Assembly (NCBI RefSeq): GCF_014843005.1
Contig: NZ_JACYXM010000004.1
Span: 312,530 to 376,529, forward strand
Source: Rhodanobacter sp. DHG33
Lineage (GTDB): Bacteria > Pseudomonadota > Gammaproteobacteria > Xanthomonadales > Rhodanobacteraceae
Direction: 5' to 3'
DNA length: 64,000 nt
The translations under genes and the position numbers were made by a program. Positions 56,688 to 64,000 of the stretch are shown in pieces. Positions within the stretch are counted from its first letter, which is position 1. Each line of letters begins with the position of its first letter. The notes below the pieces were generated by a model. That model did not search any database, was not told the origin of the DNA, and saw nothing but the letters and a program-made list of their open reading frames with translations.

Positions 56688-58457
56688 TCAGGCCGGCTCG
56701 AGATCCCCGACACCGGCCATCACGCGGTTACGCCCGTCGTGCTTGGCGCGGTAAAGCGCGGCATCGGCGTCGGCGCAGAGGCGGCGCAGATCGTGGCCGG
56801 CAGCATCGGTGAAGGCGAGTCCGATGCTGGTGGATGCGGTCACGGCCACGTCATCGAATTCCACCACGGTGGCTTCGATGGTGACGCGCATGCGTTCGGC
56901 GATGGCGATGCCCTGCTCGCGCGAGCAATCCACCAGCAGGATGCCGAACTCCTCGCCGCCGAGGCGGCCGAACAGGTCGACGGCACGCAAGTGCTGCTTG
57001 CAGGCAGCGACCATGCAGCGCAGCACCTCGTCGCCCATGGCATGCCCGTGGGTGTCGTTGATGCGCTTGAAATGGTCGAGGTCGATGAAGGCCAGGCAAG
57101 CCGCACCGTTCCGCTTCGCCAGCTGCTGCAGCATGCGTTCGGCCTCGCCCATGAAATGCTGGCGGTTGTAGATGGCGGTCAGGCCGTCGAGGCGGGACAG
57201 CCGCTCGAAGCGCAGCTGCGAGCGCTTGAGCCGGTACATCCACATCGCGGCGAAGCCCAGCGCCATGAGCAGCAGCAAGAGATACAGCCGGCTGGCCTCG
57301 GCCGTCTTGGCGGCCAGCTTCTGCTGCACCAGCAGTTCGGCGTTCTGCTGGCCCAGCCTTTCCGTTTCCAGGTTCTGCGCCAGCACGTGCTGCTGCACGG
57401 TTTCGTAGGCCATCGCACGCGCATGCACATCGTCCAGATAGGCCTTGTCCAATGCGGCGAACTTCTCGTAATAATCGAGCGCGGCGGCGGCGTTGCCCTG
57501 CTTTTTCTCGATGCGGTAAAGCACCTGGTAGGCATCTTTCAACCACGCGTCGATGTCGCCCGACTTTCCCTGGGCAACCACGGCCAAAGCCATCCGCTTG
57601 GCGTCGTCGTCCTGGCCTATGGCGGCCAGCGCCGTTGCCCTGTCCACCTGGGCCGAACGCTGCGCGGGGACATAGCCGTTGGCATCGACACTGGGTTGAA
57701 TGCGGTCGAGCAGGGCGAGCACCTGACGCGGTTGCCCCTCGCGCAGGAGCTCCTCGGCGAGCATGAAATACAGGTTGGTGTTGTACAGCGGCGCCTTGGC
57801 CGCCGGGCAGTCGTCGAAGGCCTGCCGCAATTCCGGGCTGTCCGACTTGAGCCTTTTGCCGTAATAGAGCGCCTCGACCAGGATCGAAGCGGGATAGCAC
57901 TGGCTTTCGCCCGCGGGAACGGCCGCGATGGCCATGCGCGCATAGCGCACCGCCAGGTCGGTCTGGCCCGCAGACCCCATCACCTGCGACAGGTTGGACA
58001 ACAACAAGCGGCGTACCTTGGCGTCCGTGACCTGCGGCAGGCGTGCCGCGACGCGATTGGCCAGCTCGAACGCCTCGGTGTAATGCCGGGCGGCCCCGAG
58101 CTGGCTGAGCAACATGGCCGACGCACGATCCGCCAGGAGCGGATCGCCGGAATGCCGAATGATGTCGTCGAGCAGCGATTCCGACTTGGCGTAATCGCCC
58201 TGGTACATGACTTCCCAGGCATTGAGATAGCGCATCTGCCATTGCTGGGCCGGCGTCAGGCTGGCAGCCTGCTGGTTGAGCTGAGCCAGCACCTGCAGGG
58301 ATCGCGCGTGATCCGTGACCTGCAATTGATAGATCTGCCGGATCAGGGCATCCGGATCGGCCGCGGGCACGGCGGCAAAGCCCGCCTGCCAGCACAGGCC
58401 GGCGGCGAGGCCCACCCACGCGAGCCGCGTCCTGATGCCGCTGAATAGCCAGTCCAT
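56688..58457 (-). CDS. TPR-GGDEF diguanylate cyclase, outer copy
   Basis: This 589-aa protein has an N-terminal signal or anchor (LAWVGLAAGLCWQAGFAA), TPR-like repeats, one TM helix (LYLLLLLMALGFAAMWMY) and a GGDEF domain with RAVD inhibitory site and GRLGGEEF. It is a close paralogue of the protein at 53650-55428: segments such as AAALDYYEKFAALDKAYLDD and LSRLDGLTAIYNRQHFMGEA match almost exactly. ATG 58457 has GGGGGAAG upstream. It ends 81 nt before the methyltransferase start. An in-frame extension upstream of the ATG resembles the methyltransferase C-terminus. Confidence 0.92.
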   Translation of the reverse strand: MDWLFSGIRTRLAWVGLAAGLCWQAGFAAVPAADPDALIRQIYQLQVTDHARSLQVLAQLNQQAASLTPAQQWQMRYLNAWEVMYQGDYAKSESLLDDIIRHSGDPLLADRASAMLLSQLGAARHYTEAFELANRVAARLPQVTDAKVRRLLLSNLSQVMGSAGQTDLAVRYARMAIAAVPAGESQCYPASILVEALYYGKRLKSDSPELRQAFDDCPAAKAPLYNTNLYFMLAEELLREGQPRQVLALLDRIQPSVDANGYVPAQRSAQVDRATALAAIGQDDDAKRMALAVVAQGKSGDIDAWLKDAYQVLYRIEKKQGNAAAALDYYEKFAALDKAYLDDVHARAMAYETVQQHVLAQNLETERLGQQNAELLVQQKLAAKTAEASRLYLLLLLMALGFAAMWMYRLKRSQLRFERLSRLDGLTAIYNRQHFMGEAERMLQQLAKRNGAACLAFIDLDHFKRINDTHGHAMGDEVLRCMVAACKQHLRAVDLFGRLGGEEFGILLVDCSREQGIAIAERMRVTIEATVVEFDDVAVTASTSIGLAFTDAAGHDLRRLCADADAALYRAKHDGRNRVMAGVGDLEPA

Positions 58458-58535
58458 GCTTCTTCCCCCGTGCACCCGGGCCAAGACATGCGCATCCGGC
58501 TTCCGGCCGCATCGCCCGTCCATTGCCCGCCCGCC

Positions 58536-58577
58536 CCTGATCCGTACAAGCATGGCATGGTTCGGCCGCAAGGTCAC
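58536..58577 (-). pseudogene. Remnant resembling the 3' end of the borosin methyltransferase gene
   Basis: Compared with 55809-55850 in the methyltransferase gene, 33 of 42 bases are identical and 26 of the last 29. Translated, VTLRPNHAMLVR compares with VTLQPNRAMLER at the methyltransferase C-terminus. Each copy lies 70-80 bp upstream of the next start codon (58457 and 55738). It is probably the scar of a tandem duplication whose outer methyltransferase and precursor were lost. A conserved regulatory element is the alternative. Confidence 0.5.
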
Positions 58578-58711
58578 AGCCGCGGCCGGTGGTCTTCCAG
58601 CGGTTCTTAGGGAATATCGCGACAGCTGGCCCGGCCATCCATGCCATCAGGCACAGTTGCGCCACGCCGCAGCTCGCTAGGCTAGACGCTTTACCCCGCG
58701 AGGAGATGCCC

Positions 58712-60214
58712 GTGCGCAAGCCGCTGCAGACGAGCTTGCTGGCAGCGTTGCTGCTGGCCGGTTTCCACCATCCGGCACTGGCCGCCGACAAGAAGCCGCC
58801 CGCAGCGGAGGCGCCGGACGCCGGCGACGGATTCCACCTTCCCGCCTTTCCCGCCGACGCGCATGTATCGCAATCGGCCACGGTGAACGGCCGCACGCTG
58901 TCGTACACCGCCACGGTCGGTTCGCTGCCGGTACGCGACGACAAGGGCAAGGTGATTGCCCAGGTGATGTTCACCGCCTACACCATGCCCGGCAAGAATC
59001 GCCCGGTGACCTTCGCGCTGAACGGCGGCCCCGGCGCCTCCTCGGTGTATCTGAACCTCGGCGCCATCGGCCCGAAGAAAGTGAACTTCGGCGTGGAGGG
59101 CGACAACCCTTCCGACCCCGCCACGCTGCACGACAACCCCGGCACCTGGCTGGGCTTCACCGACCTGGTGTTCATCGACCCGGTAGGCACCGGCTTCAGC
59201 CGTGCGCTGGTGGACGAGAAGCAGGCCACCAAGGATTTCTACAGCACCAACAGCGACATCCACTACCTGTCGCGCATCATCTACGACTGGCTGCTGAAGA
59301 ACGGCCGCATGGAGTCGCGCAAGTATCTGGTCGGCGAGAGCTACGGCGGCTTCCGCGGCCCGCGCATCACCGACTACCTGCAGACCCAGCTGGGCGTGGC
59401 GATGAACGGCGTGGTGCTGCTCTCGCCCTACCTCGATCCCGGCGCTTCGGACGACGAAAACGTCTCCCCGCTGCCGTGGATGCTCACCCTGCCCTCCATC
59501 GCCGCCGCGCATCTCGAGCGCCAGGGCAAGCTCGATGCGCAGTCCATGCAGTCGATCATCGACTACACGCGCACCACCTATGCCGACACGCTGATGCAGG
59601 GCCGCAGCAACCCGGCGGCCACGGACGCAATGATCAAGAAAGTGACCGAACTTACCGGTCTCGACCCGTTGTTCGTGCAGCGCTCCGGCGGCCGGATCGA
59701 AACGCAGGCCTACCTGCGCGAGGTCTACCGCGCCGAGGGCAAGCTGGGCAGCCGCTACGACTCCAACGTCACCGCATGGGATCCGTTCCCCTACGCGCCG
59801 CACCAGAACTCGGGCGACCCCATCCTCAACGGCATCATCGCCCCCACCACTACGGCGATGGTGAACTTCATCACCCAGACCGTGGGCTGGAAATACGACG
59901 GCCGCTACGGCGCGCTCAGCTACGACGTGGGCCGCCTGTGGCACGACGACGACGACGCCAACAGCGGCTCGGTGTCGCAGCTGCGCGAAGCCGTGGCCAA
60001 CGACCCCGGCCTGCGCGTGCTGATCGCCCACGGCTGGGACGACCTCTCCTGCCCATTCATGGCTTCGGTGCTGATCGTCGACCAGATGCCCGCGATGGGC
60101 GATCCCAACCGCGTGCAGGTGAAGGAGTATCCCGGCGGGCACATGTTCTACGCGCGACCCTCGAGCCAGGCGGATCTGCTGCGGGACGTGAAGACCCTGT
60201 ACGGGGTGAATTGA
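58712..60214 (+). CDS. Exported serine carboxypeptidase-like protein (peptidase S10)
   Basis: This 500-aa protein has a signal peptide (LLAALLLAGFHHPALAA). The S10 features are LNGGPGASSVYLNLGAIGP (oxyanion region), VFIDPVGTGFS, the nucleophile in LVGESYGGFRGPR, the acid in LIAHGWDDLSCP and the histidine in YPGGHMFY. GTG 58712 is preferred, because AGGAG lies 6 nt before it, while for ATG 58706 it abuts the codon. S10 enzymes trim peptide C-termini at acidic pH. It is divergent from the borosin-like operon across 254 bp. A role in maturing that peptide is possible but unsupported. Confidence 0.9.
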   Translation: MRKPLQTSLLAALLLAGFHHPALAADKKPPAAEAPDAGDGFHLPAFPADAHVSQSATVNGRTLSYTATVGSLPVRDDKGKVIAQVMFTAYTMPGKNRPVTFALNGGPGASSVYLNLGAIGPKKVNFGVEGDNPSDPATLHDNPGTWLGFTDLVFIDPVGTGFSRALVDEKQATKDFYSTNSDIHYLSRIIYDWLLKNGRMESRKYLVGESYGGFRGPRITDYLQTQLGVAMNGVVLLSPYLDPGASDDENVSPLPWMLTLPSIAAAHLERQGKLDAQSMQSIIDYTRTTYADTLMQGRSNPAATDAMIKKVTELTGLDPLFVQRSGGRIETQAYLREVYRAEGKLGSRYDSNVTAWDPFPYAPHQNSGDPILNGIIAPTTTAMVNFITQTVGWKYDGRYGALSYDVGRLWHDDDDANSGSVSQLREAVANDPGLRVLIAHGWDDLSCPFMASVLIVDQMPAMGDPNRVQVKEYPGGHMFYARPSSQADLLRDVKTLYGVN

Positions 60215-60221
60215 GGACATG

Positions 60222-60251
60222 GCGCCCTCTCCCGCAAACGGGAGAGGGCGC
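60222..60251 (+). terminator. Hairpin terminator after the S10 peptidase
   Basis: GCGCCCTCTCCCG (60222-60234), loop CAAA, CGGGAGAGGGCGC (60239-60251), a perfect 13-bp stem, followed by TCTTC. This CCCTCTCCC/GGGAGAGGG type hairpin is frequent after genes in xanthomonads. Confidence 0.7.
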
Positions 60252-60314
60252 TCTTCACATCGGCCGTCACTCGCATCACCATAATCGGCACCCACATCCG
60301 CGATGAGGTGTCCC

Positions 60315-60764
60315 ATGAAGCCCGTCACTGCCGGTCTGCTCGCGCTGTCTCTTGCGGCCATCGCCGCCACCGCGTCCGCACAGACGAAAACGCAGGCGCC
60401 CGCCTATACGCCGCTGCGTCCGGTTTCCGATTGCCTGCGTACCGACCGCATCACCGAGTGGCACCTGGTGAATTCGCGCACGATCACCGTGCGCAATGGC
60501 CCCAACCGGTTCCTGGTGAAGCTGCAGGCCTCGTGTCCGCAGCTGAGCTACGGACCGCCCACTCTGCGGTTCGGGAGCAGCAAGGCAAACCAGGGGACGG
60601 CTCCCTTCAGCATCTGCGGCGAGGCCGGCGAATCGGTGCGTTCCACGCAGCCGCCCTCCTGCCCGATCCAGTCGGTGCGCCCGATCGACAAGGCCACCTT
60701 CGACAAGATCAGCGCGCACGCCAAGCGCAACGGCAGCGGCGCGGACCAGCCCACCAAGCCCTGA
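60315..60764 (+). CDS. Exported small protein, possibly DUF6491
   Basis: This 149-aa protein has a signal peptide (LLALSLAAIAATASA). The mature part holds four cysteines that may form two disulfides: SDCLRTDRITEWHLVN, ASCPQLSY, FSICGEAGE and PSCPIQSVRPID. RTITVRNGPNRFLVKL is a strongly patterned segment seen in small xanthomonad proteins of the DUF6491 type; that match is from memory. Function unknown. Confidence 0.65.
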   Translation: MKPVTAGLLALSLAAIAATASAQTKTQAPAYTPLRPVSDCLRTDRITEWHLVNSRTITVRNGPNRFLVKLQASCPQLSYGPPTLRFGSSKANQGTAPFSICGEAGESVRSTQPPSCPIQSVRPIDKATFDKISAHAKRNGSGADQPTKP

Positions 60765-60778
60765 AAACCCATGAAAAC

Positions 60779-60806
60779 AAAGAGCCCGGCGAAAGCCGGG
60801 CTCTTC
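60779..60806. terminator. Bidirectional terminator between convergent small genes
   Basis: AGAGCCCGGC (60781-60790), GAAA tetraloop, GCCGGGCTCT (60795-60804). The minus strand continues TTTGTTTTC, a good U-run for the gene at 60828-61229, while the plus strand continues TCGTTT, weaker, for the gene at 60315-60764. Confidence 0.8.
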
Positions 60807-60827
60807 GTTTGCGACGCACTGCGGCGA

Positions 60828-61229
60828 TCAGTTGCCGTAGTACGGAGCGCTACCCACATACTGCGTGGGATAACCGTTGGTGTACACCACCGTGGTCGGC
60901 GGCGGCGCAGCCTGGTAGACCACTGTCGCGGGCTGGCTGTACACCACCGGAGCGGGCGGGTAGTACACCGGCGCCGGCGCCAGCGCGCTGCCGACGACGC
61001 CGGCCACCGCACCCGCCACGATCGCACCGGCGATCCAGCGGCCGCCGCTCCAGTAACCACCGTGGTAGTAGCCACCGCGGTAGCCGTAACCACCATGGTA
61101 ATAACCGCCACCATGGTAATAGCCGCCGCCATGACCCCAGCCATGCGCCGATGCGCTCAGCGGCATCGCCACCGCCGCAGCCACGGCCATACCGATAGCT
61201 AGAACCTTGCCGACATTGCGCTTGGACAT
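60828..61229 (-). CDS. Exported Gly/Tyr/His-rich repeat protein
   Basis: This 133-aa protein has a signal peptide (AIGMAVAAAVAMPLSASA) followed by a tandem-repeat region built on HGGGYYHGG and RGGYYHGGY (about residues 30-58). A glycine-zipper-like hydrophobic stretch follows (IAGAIVAGAVAGVVGSAL), then a Tyr/Pro/Val-rich tail (PAPVYYPPAPVVYSQPA). It is probably envelope-associated. Excellent binding site AGGAGG. Function unknown; it resembles in style the lipoprotein at 41608-41982. Confidence 0.8.
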   Translation of the reverse strand: MSKRNVGKVLAIGMAVAAAVAMPLSASAHGWGHGGGYYHGGGYYHGGYGYRGGYYHGGYWSGGRWIAGAIVAGAVAGVVGSALAPAPVYYPPAPVVYSQPATVVYQAAPPPTTVVYTNGYPTQYVGSAPYYGN

Positions 61230-61297
61230 GACGCATACCTCCTGTTGATCTGCGGGTGTGATGCTCGGCCTTCCGCACTTAATCCGAACTGAAGGGT

Positions 61298-63484
61298 TCA
61301 AGATTTGGGGCGGGCCTCGCTCCACGGATTGAACTCGCCTTCAGGCTTGCGATGGCGCAGCAGCCAGCAGCCGTGGATGTCCGCGCGGCGGGCGAAATCG
61401 AACGGGATGCTGGCGGCGCTCCAGTCCTCGATGTCGAACCGGTCCGCCAGCGCGGATTCGTCCAGCTTGAAACGACGGAAATTGTTGGAAAACACGATCA
61501 CGCCGTCGTTGGTCAGCCGCTCGGCGCAGGCTTCCAGCAAGGCCACGTGGTCGCGCTGCACGTCGAAGTCGTCGGCGCGCTTGGAATTGGAAAAGGTCGG
61601 CGGGTCGACGTAGATCAGGCCGTAGTGCGCGCGATCCTGCCGCAGGAAAGTGACGGCATCCGCCTGCATCAGCCGGTGCTTCGCGCCGGTGAAGCCGTTG
61701 AGCGCAAGATTGCGCGAAGCCCACTCGAGGTATGTGGCCGACAGGTCCACGCTGGTGGTGTCGCGCGCGCCGCCCGCCGCCGCGTACACGCTGGCGGTGG
61801 CGGTATAGGCGAACAGGTTGAGGAAGCGCTTGTTCGCCGCCAGCTCGCGCAGCTTGGCGCGCACGAGGCGGTGGTCGAGGAACAGGCCGGTATCGAGATA
61901 GTCGGTGAGGTTGACCAGGAACTGCAGGCCGCCCTCCGCCACTTCCACGAACTCGCCGCGCTGGTCGAACTGGCCGTACTTGGAGCCGCCCTTGCCGCGC
62001 GAGCGCGTCTTGAGCGCCACGCGCTCGCGCGGCACCTCGAACACGTCGCCGGCCACGCGCGCGATCTCGCGCAGACGCTGGCGCGCCACGTCGGCAGGCA
62101 CTTCGGCGGGCGCGCGGTATTCCTGCACGTGCAGCCAGGTATCGCCGCCTTCGCGCGCATAGACGTCGATGGCGGCGGCGTATTCGGGCAGGTCCTGGTC
62201 GTAGGCGCGCCAGCAATGGATGCCTTCGCGCGCCAGCCGCTTGCGCAGGTGACGCAGGTTCTTCTCCAGCCGGTTCTTCAGCATCTGCGCGCCGGCGGAA
62301 AGCGGCTTCTGCTCGCGCGGCGCCTCGTCGCGCCGGCGGATCTCGAACGTGAGCAGCTGGGTTTCCAGCGCGCCGTTGTACAGCGCGTACTTCTTCTCCG
62401 CGTGCAGGCCCAGGGCACGGCCCAGCTCCGCATCGCCCGCCAGCACGGCGGCTCGCCACCCCGCGAACTGCGTGCGCAGGCGCTCGCCCAGCGCGTGGTA
62501 CAGCGCGGGCATTTCCGCGCGCTCGCCCAGGCGCTCGCCATACGGCGGGTTGGTGATGACCAGGCCACGCTCTACGCCCGGCGGCGATTCGACATGCGAC
62601 ATGTCGCGCTTTTCCAGCGCGAGGAATCCCGCCACGCCCGCCTCCTGCGCGTTGCGCTTGGCGGTCTGCACCATGCGCGGGTCGGCATCGCTGCCGAAAA
62701 AACAGGGACGCAACTGCTTCAGGCCTGTTTCGGCGCGCTGGCGCGCCTCGTCGAGCAGGCTTCGCCACAGCGCGATGTCGTGCTGCTGCCAGCCGAGGAA
62801 ACCGTAGTAGTCGCGACGCCAGCCGGAGGCCACGTCGGCGGCCATCAGCGCGGCCTCGACCAGCAGGGTGCCCGAACCGCACATCGGATCGAGCAGGGCG
62901 CCGCCTTCGGCATAGGTTTCCGGCCAGCGTGCGCGCAGCAGCATGGCGGCGGCGAGGTTTTCCTTCAGCGGCGCCTCGCCCTGCAGTTCGCGCCAGCCAC
63001 GGCGGTGCAGCGGCGAACCGGCAAGATCCAGCGACAGCGTGGCGCGGTCGCGCTTGAGGCGCAGGTTGAGGCGCACGTCGGGTTCGTCGGTATCCACGCC
63101 GGGGCGCGTGCCGCCCTGCTGACGGAACTGGTCGACCACGGCGTCCTTCACGCGCTGCGCGATGAACTGGCTGTGCGTGAGCTTGCTCAGCGCGGTGTGC
63201 GCGTCCACCGCCAGCGTGGCGTGGGCGGCGAGGTGCCGCGACCAGTCGATGGCCTGCACGCCGGCGTACAGGGCGTCGTCCGTCGCCGCGTCGAATTCGG
63301 CCAGCGGCAGCAGGATGCGGCTGGCGAGGCGCGACCACAGGCAGGCGCGGTAGGCGGTTTCCAGCGGGCCGGCGAAATGCACGCCGGCCAGCGCCTCGCG
63401 CACGTCCTGCGCGCCCAGCGCGACCAGTTCGTCGCGCAGCAGGTATTCCAGCCCCTTCGGGCAGGTGGCGAACCAGCGATTCAT
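61298..63484 (-). CDS. rlmL: 23S rRNA methyltransferase RlmKL (bifunctional)
   Basis: This 728-aa protein has an N-terminal THUMP domain and RlmL methylase domain (LLDPMCGSGTLLVEAALMAADV, VITNPPYGERLG) for m2G2445, and a C-terminal RlmK domain (LNLFAYTATASVYAAAGGA, LIYVDPPTFSNSK) for m7G2069. The length matches fused gammaproteobacterial RlmKL. ATG 63484 overlaps the stop of the hydrolase gene upstream (ATGA). Confidence 0.95.
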   Translation of the reverse strand: MNRWFATCPKGLEYLLRDELVALGAQDVREALAGVHFAGPLETAYRACLWSRLASRILLPLAEFDAATDDALYAGVQAIDWSRHLAAHATLAVDAHTALSKLTHSQFIAQRVKDAVVDQFRQQGGTRPGVDTDEPDVRLNLRLKRDRATLSLDLAGSPLHRRGWRELQGEAPLKENLAAAMLLRARWPETYAEGGALLDPMCGSGTLLVEAALMAADVASGWRRDYYGFLGWQQHDIALWRSLLDEARQRAETGLKQLRPCFFGSDADPRMVQTAKRNAQEAGVAGFLALEKRDMSHVESPPGVERGLVITNPPYGERLGERAEMPALYHALGERLRTQFAGWRAAVLAGDAELGRALGLHAEKKYALYNGALETQLLTFEIRRRDEAPREQKPLSAGAQMLKNRLEKNLRHLRKRLAREGIHCWRAYDQDLPEYAAAIDVYAREGGDTWLHVQEYRAPAEVPADVARQRLREIARVAGDVFEVPRERVALKTRSRGKGGSKYGQFDQRGEFVEVAEGGLQFLVNLTDYLDTGLFLDHRLVRAKLRELAANKRFLNLFAYTATASVYAAAGGARDTTSVDLSATYLEWASRNLALNGFTGAKHRLMQADAVTFLRQDRAHYGLIYVDPPTFSNSKRADDFDVQRDHVALLEACAERLTNDGVIVFSNNFRRFKLDESALADRFDIEDWSAASIPFDFARRADIHGCWLLRHRKPEGEFNPWSEARPKS

Positions 63485-63999
63485 GCCAAGGCTCCCAGCA
63501 ATGCGTCGAACTGCGCGGCGATCGGCGCCATGCTCGCGAGCAGGCGGTGGTCGTCGTCCAGCAGCAACAGCGGCAGCTGGCGCTGCGCGGCGAACGCCTG
63601 CACCGCCGCCACCGGGCACACTTCGTCGCGCCAGCCGTGGACCAGCACCGCGGGCACGCCCGGACGCAGATCCAGCGCCTGCGCGAAACCGGGAATCCCC
63701 GGCGGGGTGGCAAGCAGGAACAACGCGGCCACCGGCGCGTCCAGCGACGCCAGCGCGGAGGCGAACGCTCCCATGCTCGACCCCACCAGCACCGGCGGGG
63801 TGTCGCAGGCCGCGATGGCCTCCCGTAATTGCGTCACCCGCGGCACGACTGCGCCCGCGTAGCCGTTGCCGTCGCAGGCGCGAAAATCCGGGCGCTGCGC
63901 GCGCCAGCCCTGCGCCTCCGCGCGGGCCGCCAGGGCGCTGATCTTGGTGGCGTCCGGGCTGGAATCCAGGCCGTGCGAGAGGATGATGTGGCCGCGCAT
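63481..63999 (-). CDS. Small alpha/beta hydrolase (YqiA/UPF0227-like)
   Basis: This 172-aa protein is complete within the window. The nucleophile is in LVGSSMGAFAS, the acid in VHGWRDEVCP and the histidine in LDDDHRLLASM; HIILSHGLDSSPDATK holds the oxyanion HG motif. It resembles short esterases of the YqiA/RBBP9 group. Substrate unknown. It precedes rlmKL with an ATGA overlap. Confidence 0.82.
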   Translation of the reverse strand: MRGHIILSHGLDSSPDATKISALAARAEAQGWRAQRPDFRACDGNGYAGAVVPRVTQLREAIAACDTPPVLVGSSMGAFASALASLDAPVAALFLLATPPGIPGFAQALDLRPGVPAVLVHGWRDEVCPVAAVQAFAAQRQLPLLLLDDDHRLLASMAPIAAQFDALLGALA

Positions 64000-64000
64000 C

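Noticed and set aside
60222-60251. 13-bp hairpin after the S10 gene as a transposon end
   Set aside because: It directly follows a stop codon, has a CAAA loop and no transposase or target duplication is near. The type is common as a terminator in xanthomonads.

Overview
The window is high-GC gammaproteobacterial chromosome. The rplU-rpmA-obgE block, the nnr-tsaE-amiC-mutL block with divergent queG, rlmKL, yajQ and a Xanthomonas-type oxidative L-fucose pathway point to the Xanthomonadales, most likely Rhodanobacteraceae (Rhodanobacter, Dyella, Luteibacter or Frateuria). That placement is inference from gene content; no rRNA or tRNA gene was found here.

Layout. 1-2.6 kb: edge of an accessory element, with an unrecognised membrane protein and a DUF6538-type tyrosine recombinase preceded by a perfect palindrome. 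2.7-12.7 kb: an ArsR/SdpI-like/hydrolase operon, a CcsA-like membrane protein, obgE-rpmA-rplU, uvrA with a thioesterase, an AraC-type regulator and an acetyltransferase. 12.8-24.2 kb: a catabolic island for fucosylated glycans. It holds a GH20 hexosaminidase, a five-gene L-fucose operon ending in pyruvate plus L-lactate, a GH29 fucosidase, a mutarotase, a FucP-type permease and an IclR regulator. A 15-bp motif shared by the two divergent control regions is the likely operator. 24.3-31.4 kb: a DUF4139 protein, two crotonases, acetyltransferase, sulfurtransferase, Nudix hydrolase, a Mip-type FKBP and a DUF1684 protein. 31.5-39.3 kb: mutL, amiC, tsaE and nnr, divergent queG, then pncB. 39.4-39.55 kb: a structured transcript ending in a strong terminator, either a small RNA or a pncB leader. 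39.7-47.8 kb: a cytochrome c protein, lipoproteins, a rhomboid protease and assorted metabolic genes. 47.8-50.3 kb: a DAHP synthase gene with a complete aromatic-amino-acid attenuator, then a GGDEF protein. 50.5-53.6 kb: a NERD-helicase, an SH3 protein and an FKBP. 53.65-58.5 kb: a borosin-like cassette. 58.7-64 kb: an S10 peptidase, small exported proteins, rlmKL and an alpha/beta hydrolase.

The most unusual system is at 53.65-58.5 kb, all on the minus strand. A TP-methylase with the sequence hallmarks of borosin peptide-backbone alpha-N-methyltransferases is followed by a separate 99-aa protein that looks like its precursor, so this appears to be a split borosin RiPP locus. Two paralogous TPR-GGDEF diguanylate cyclases bracket it. 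A 42-bp sequence similar to the methyltransferase 3' end lies upstream of the outer cyclase, which suggests a tandem duplication with partial loss.

Second is the aroG leader: a 26-codon peptide with six aromatic codons in seven and four RNA segments that can form the classical 1:2, 2:3 and 3:4 hairpins.
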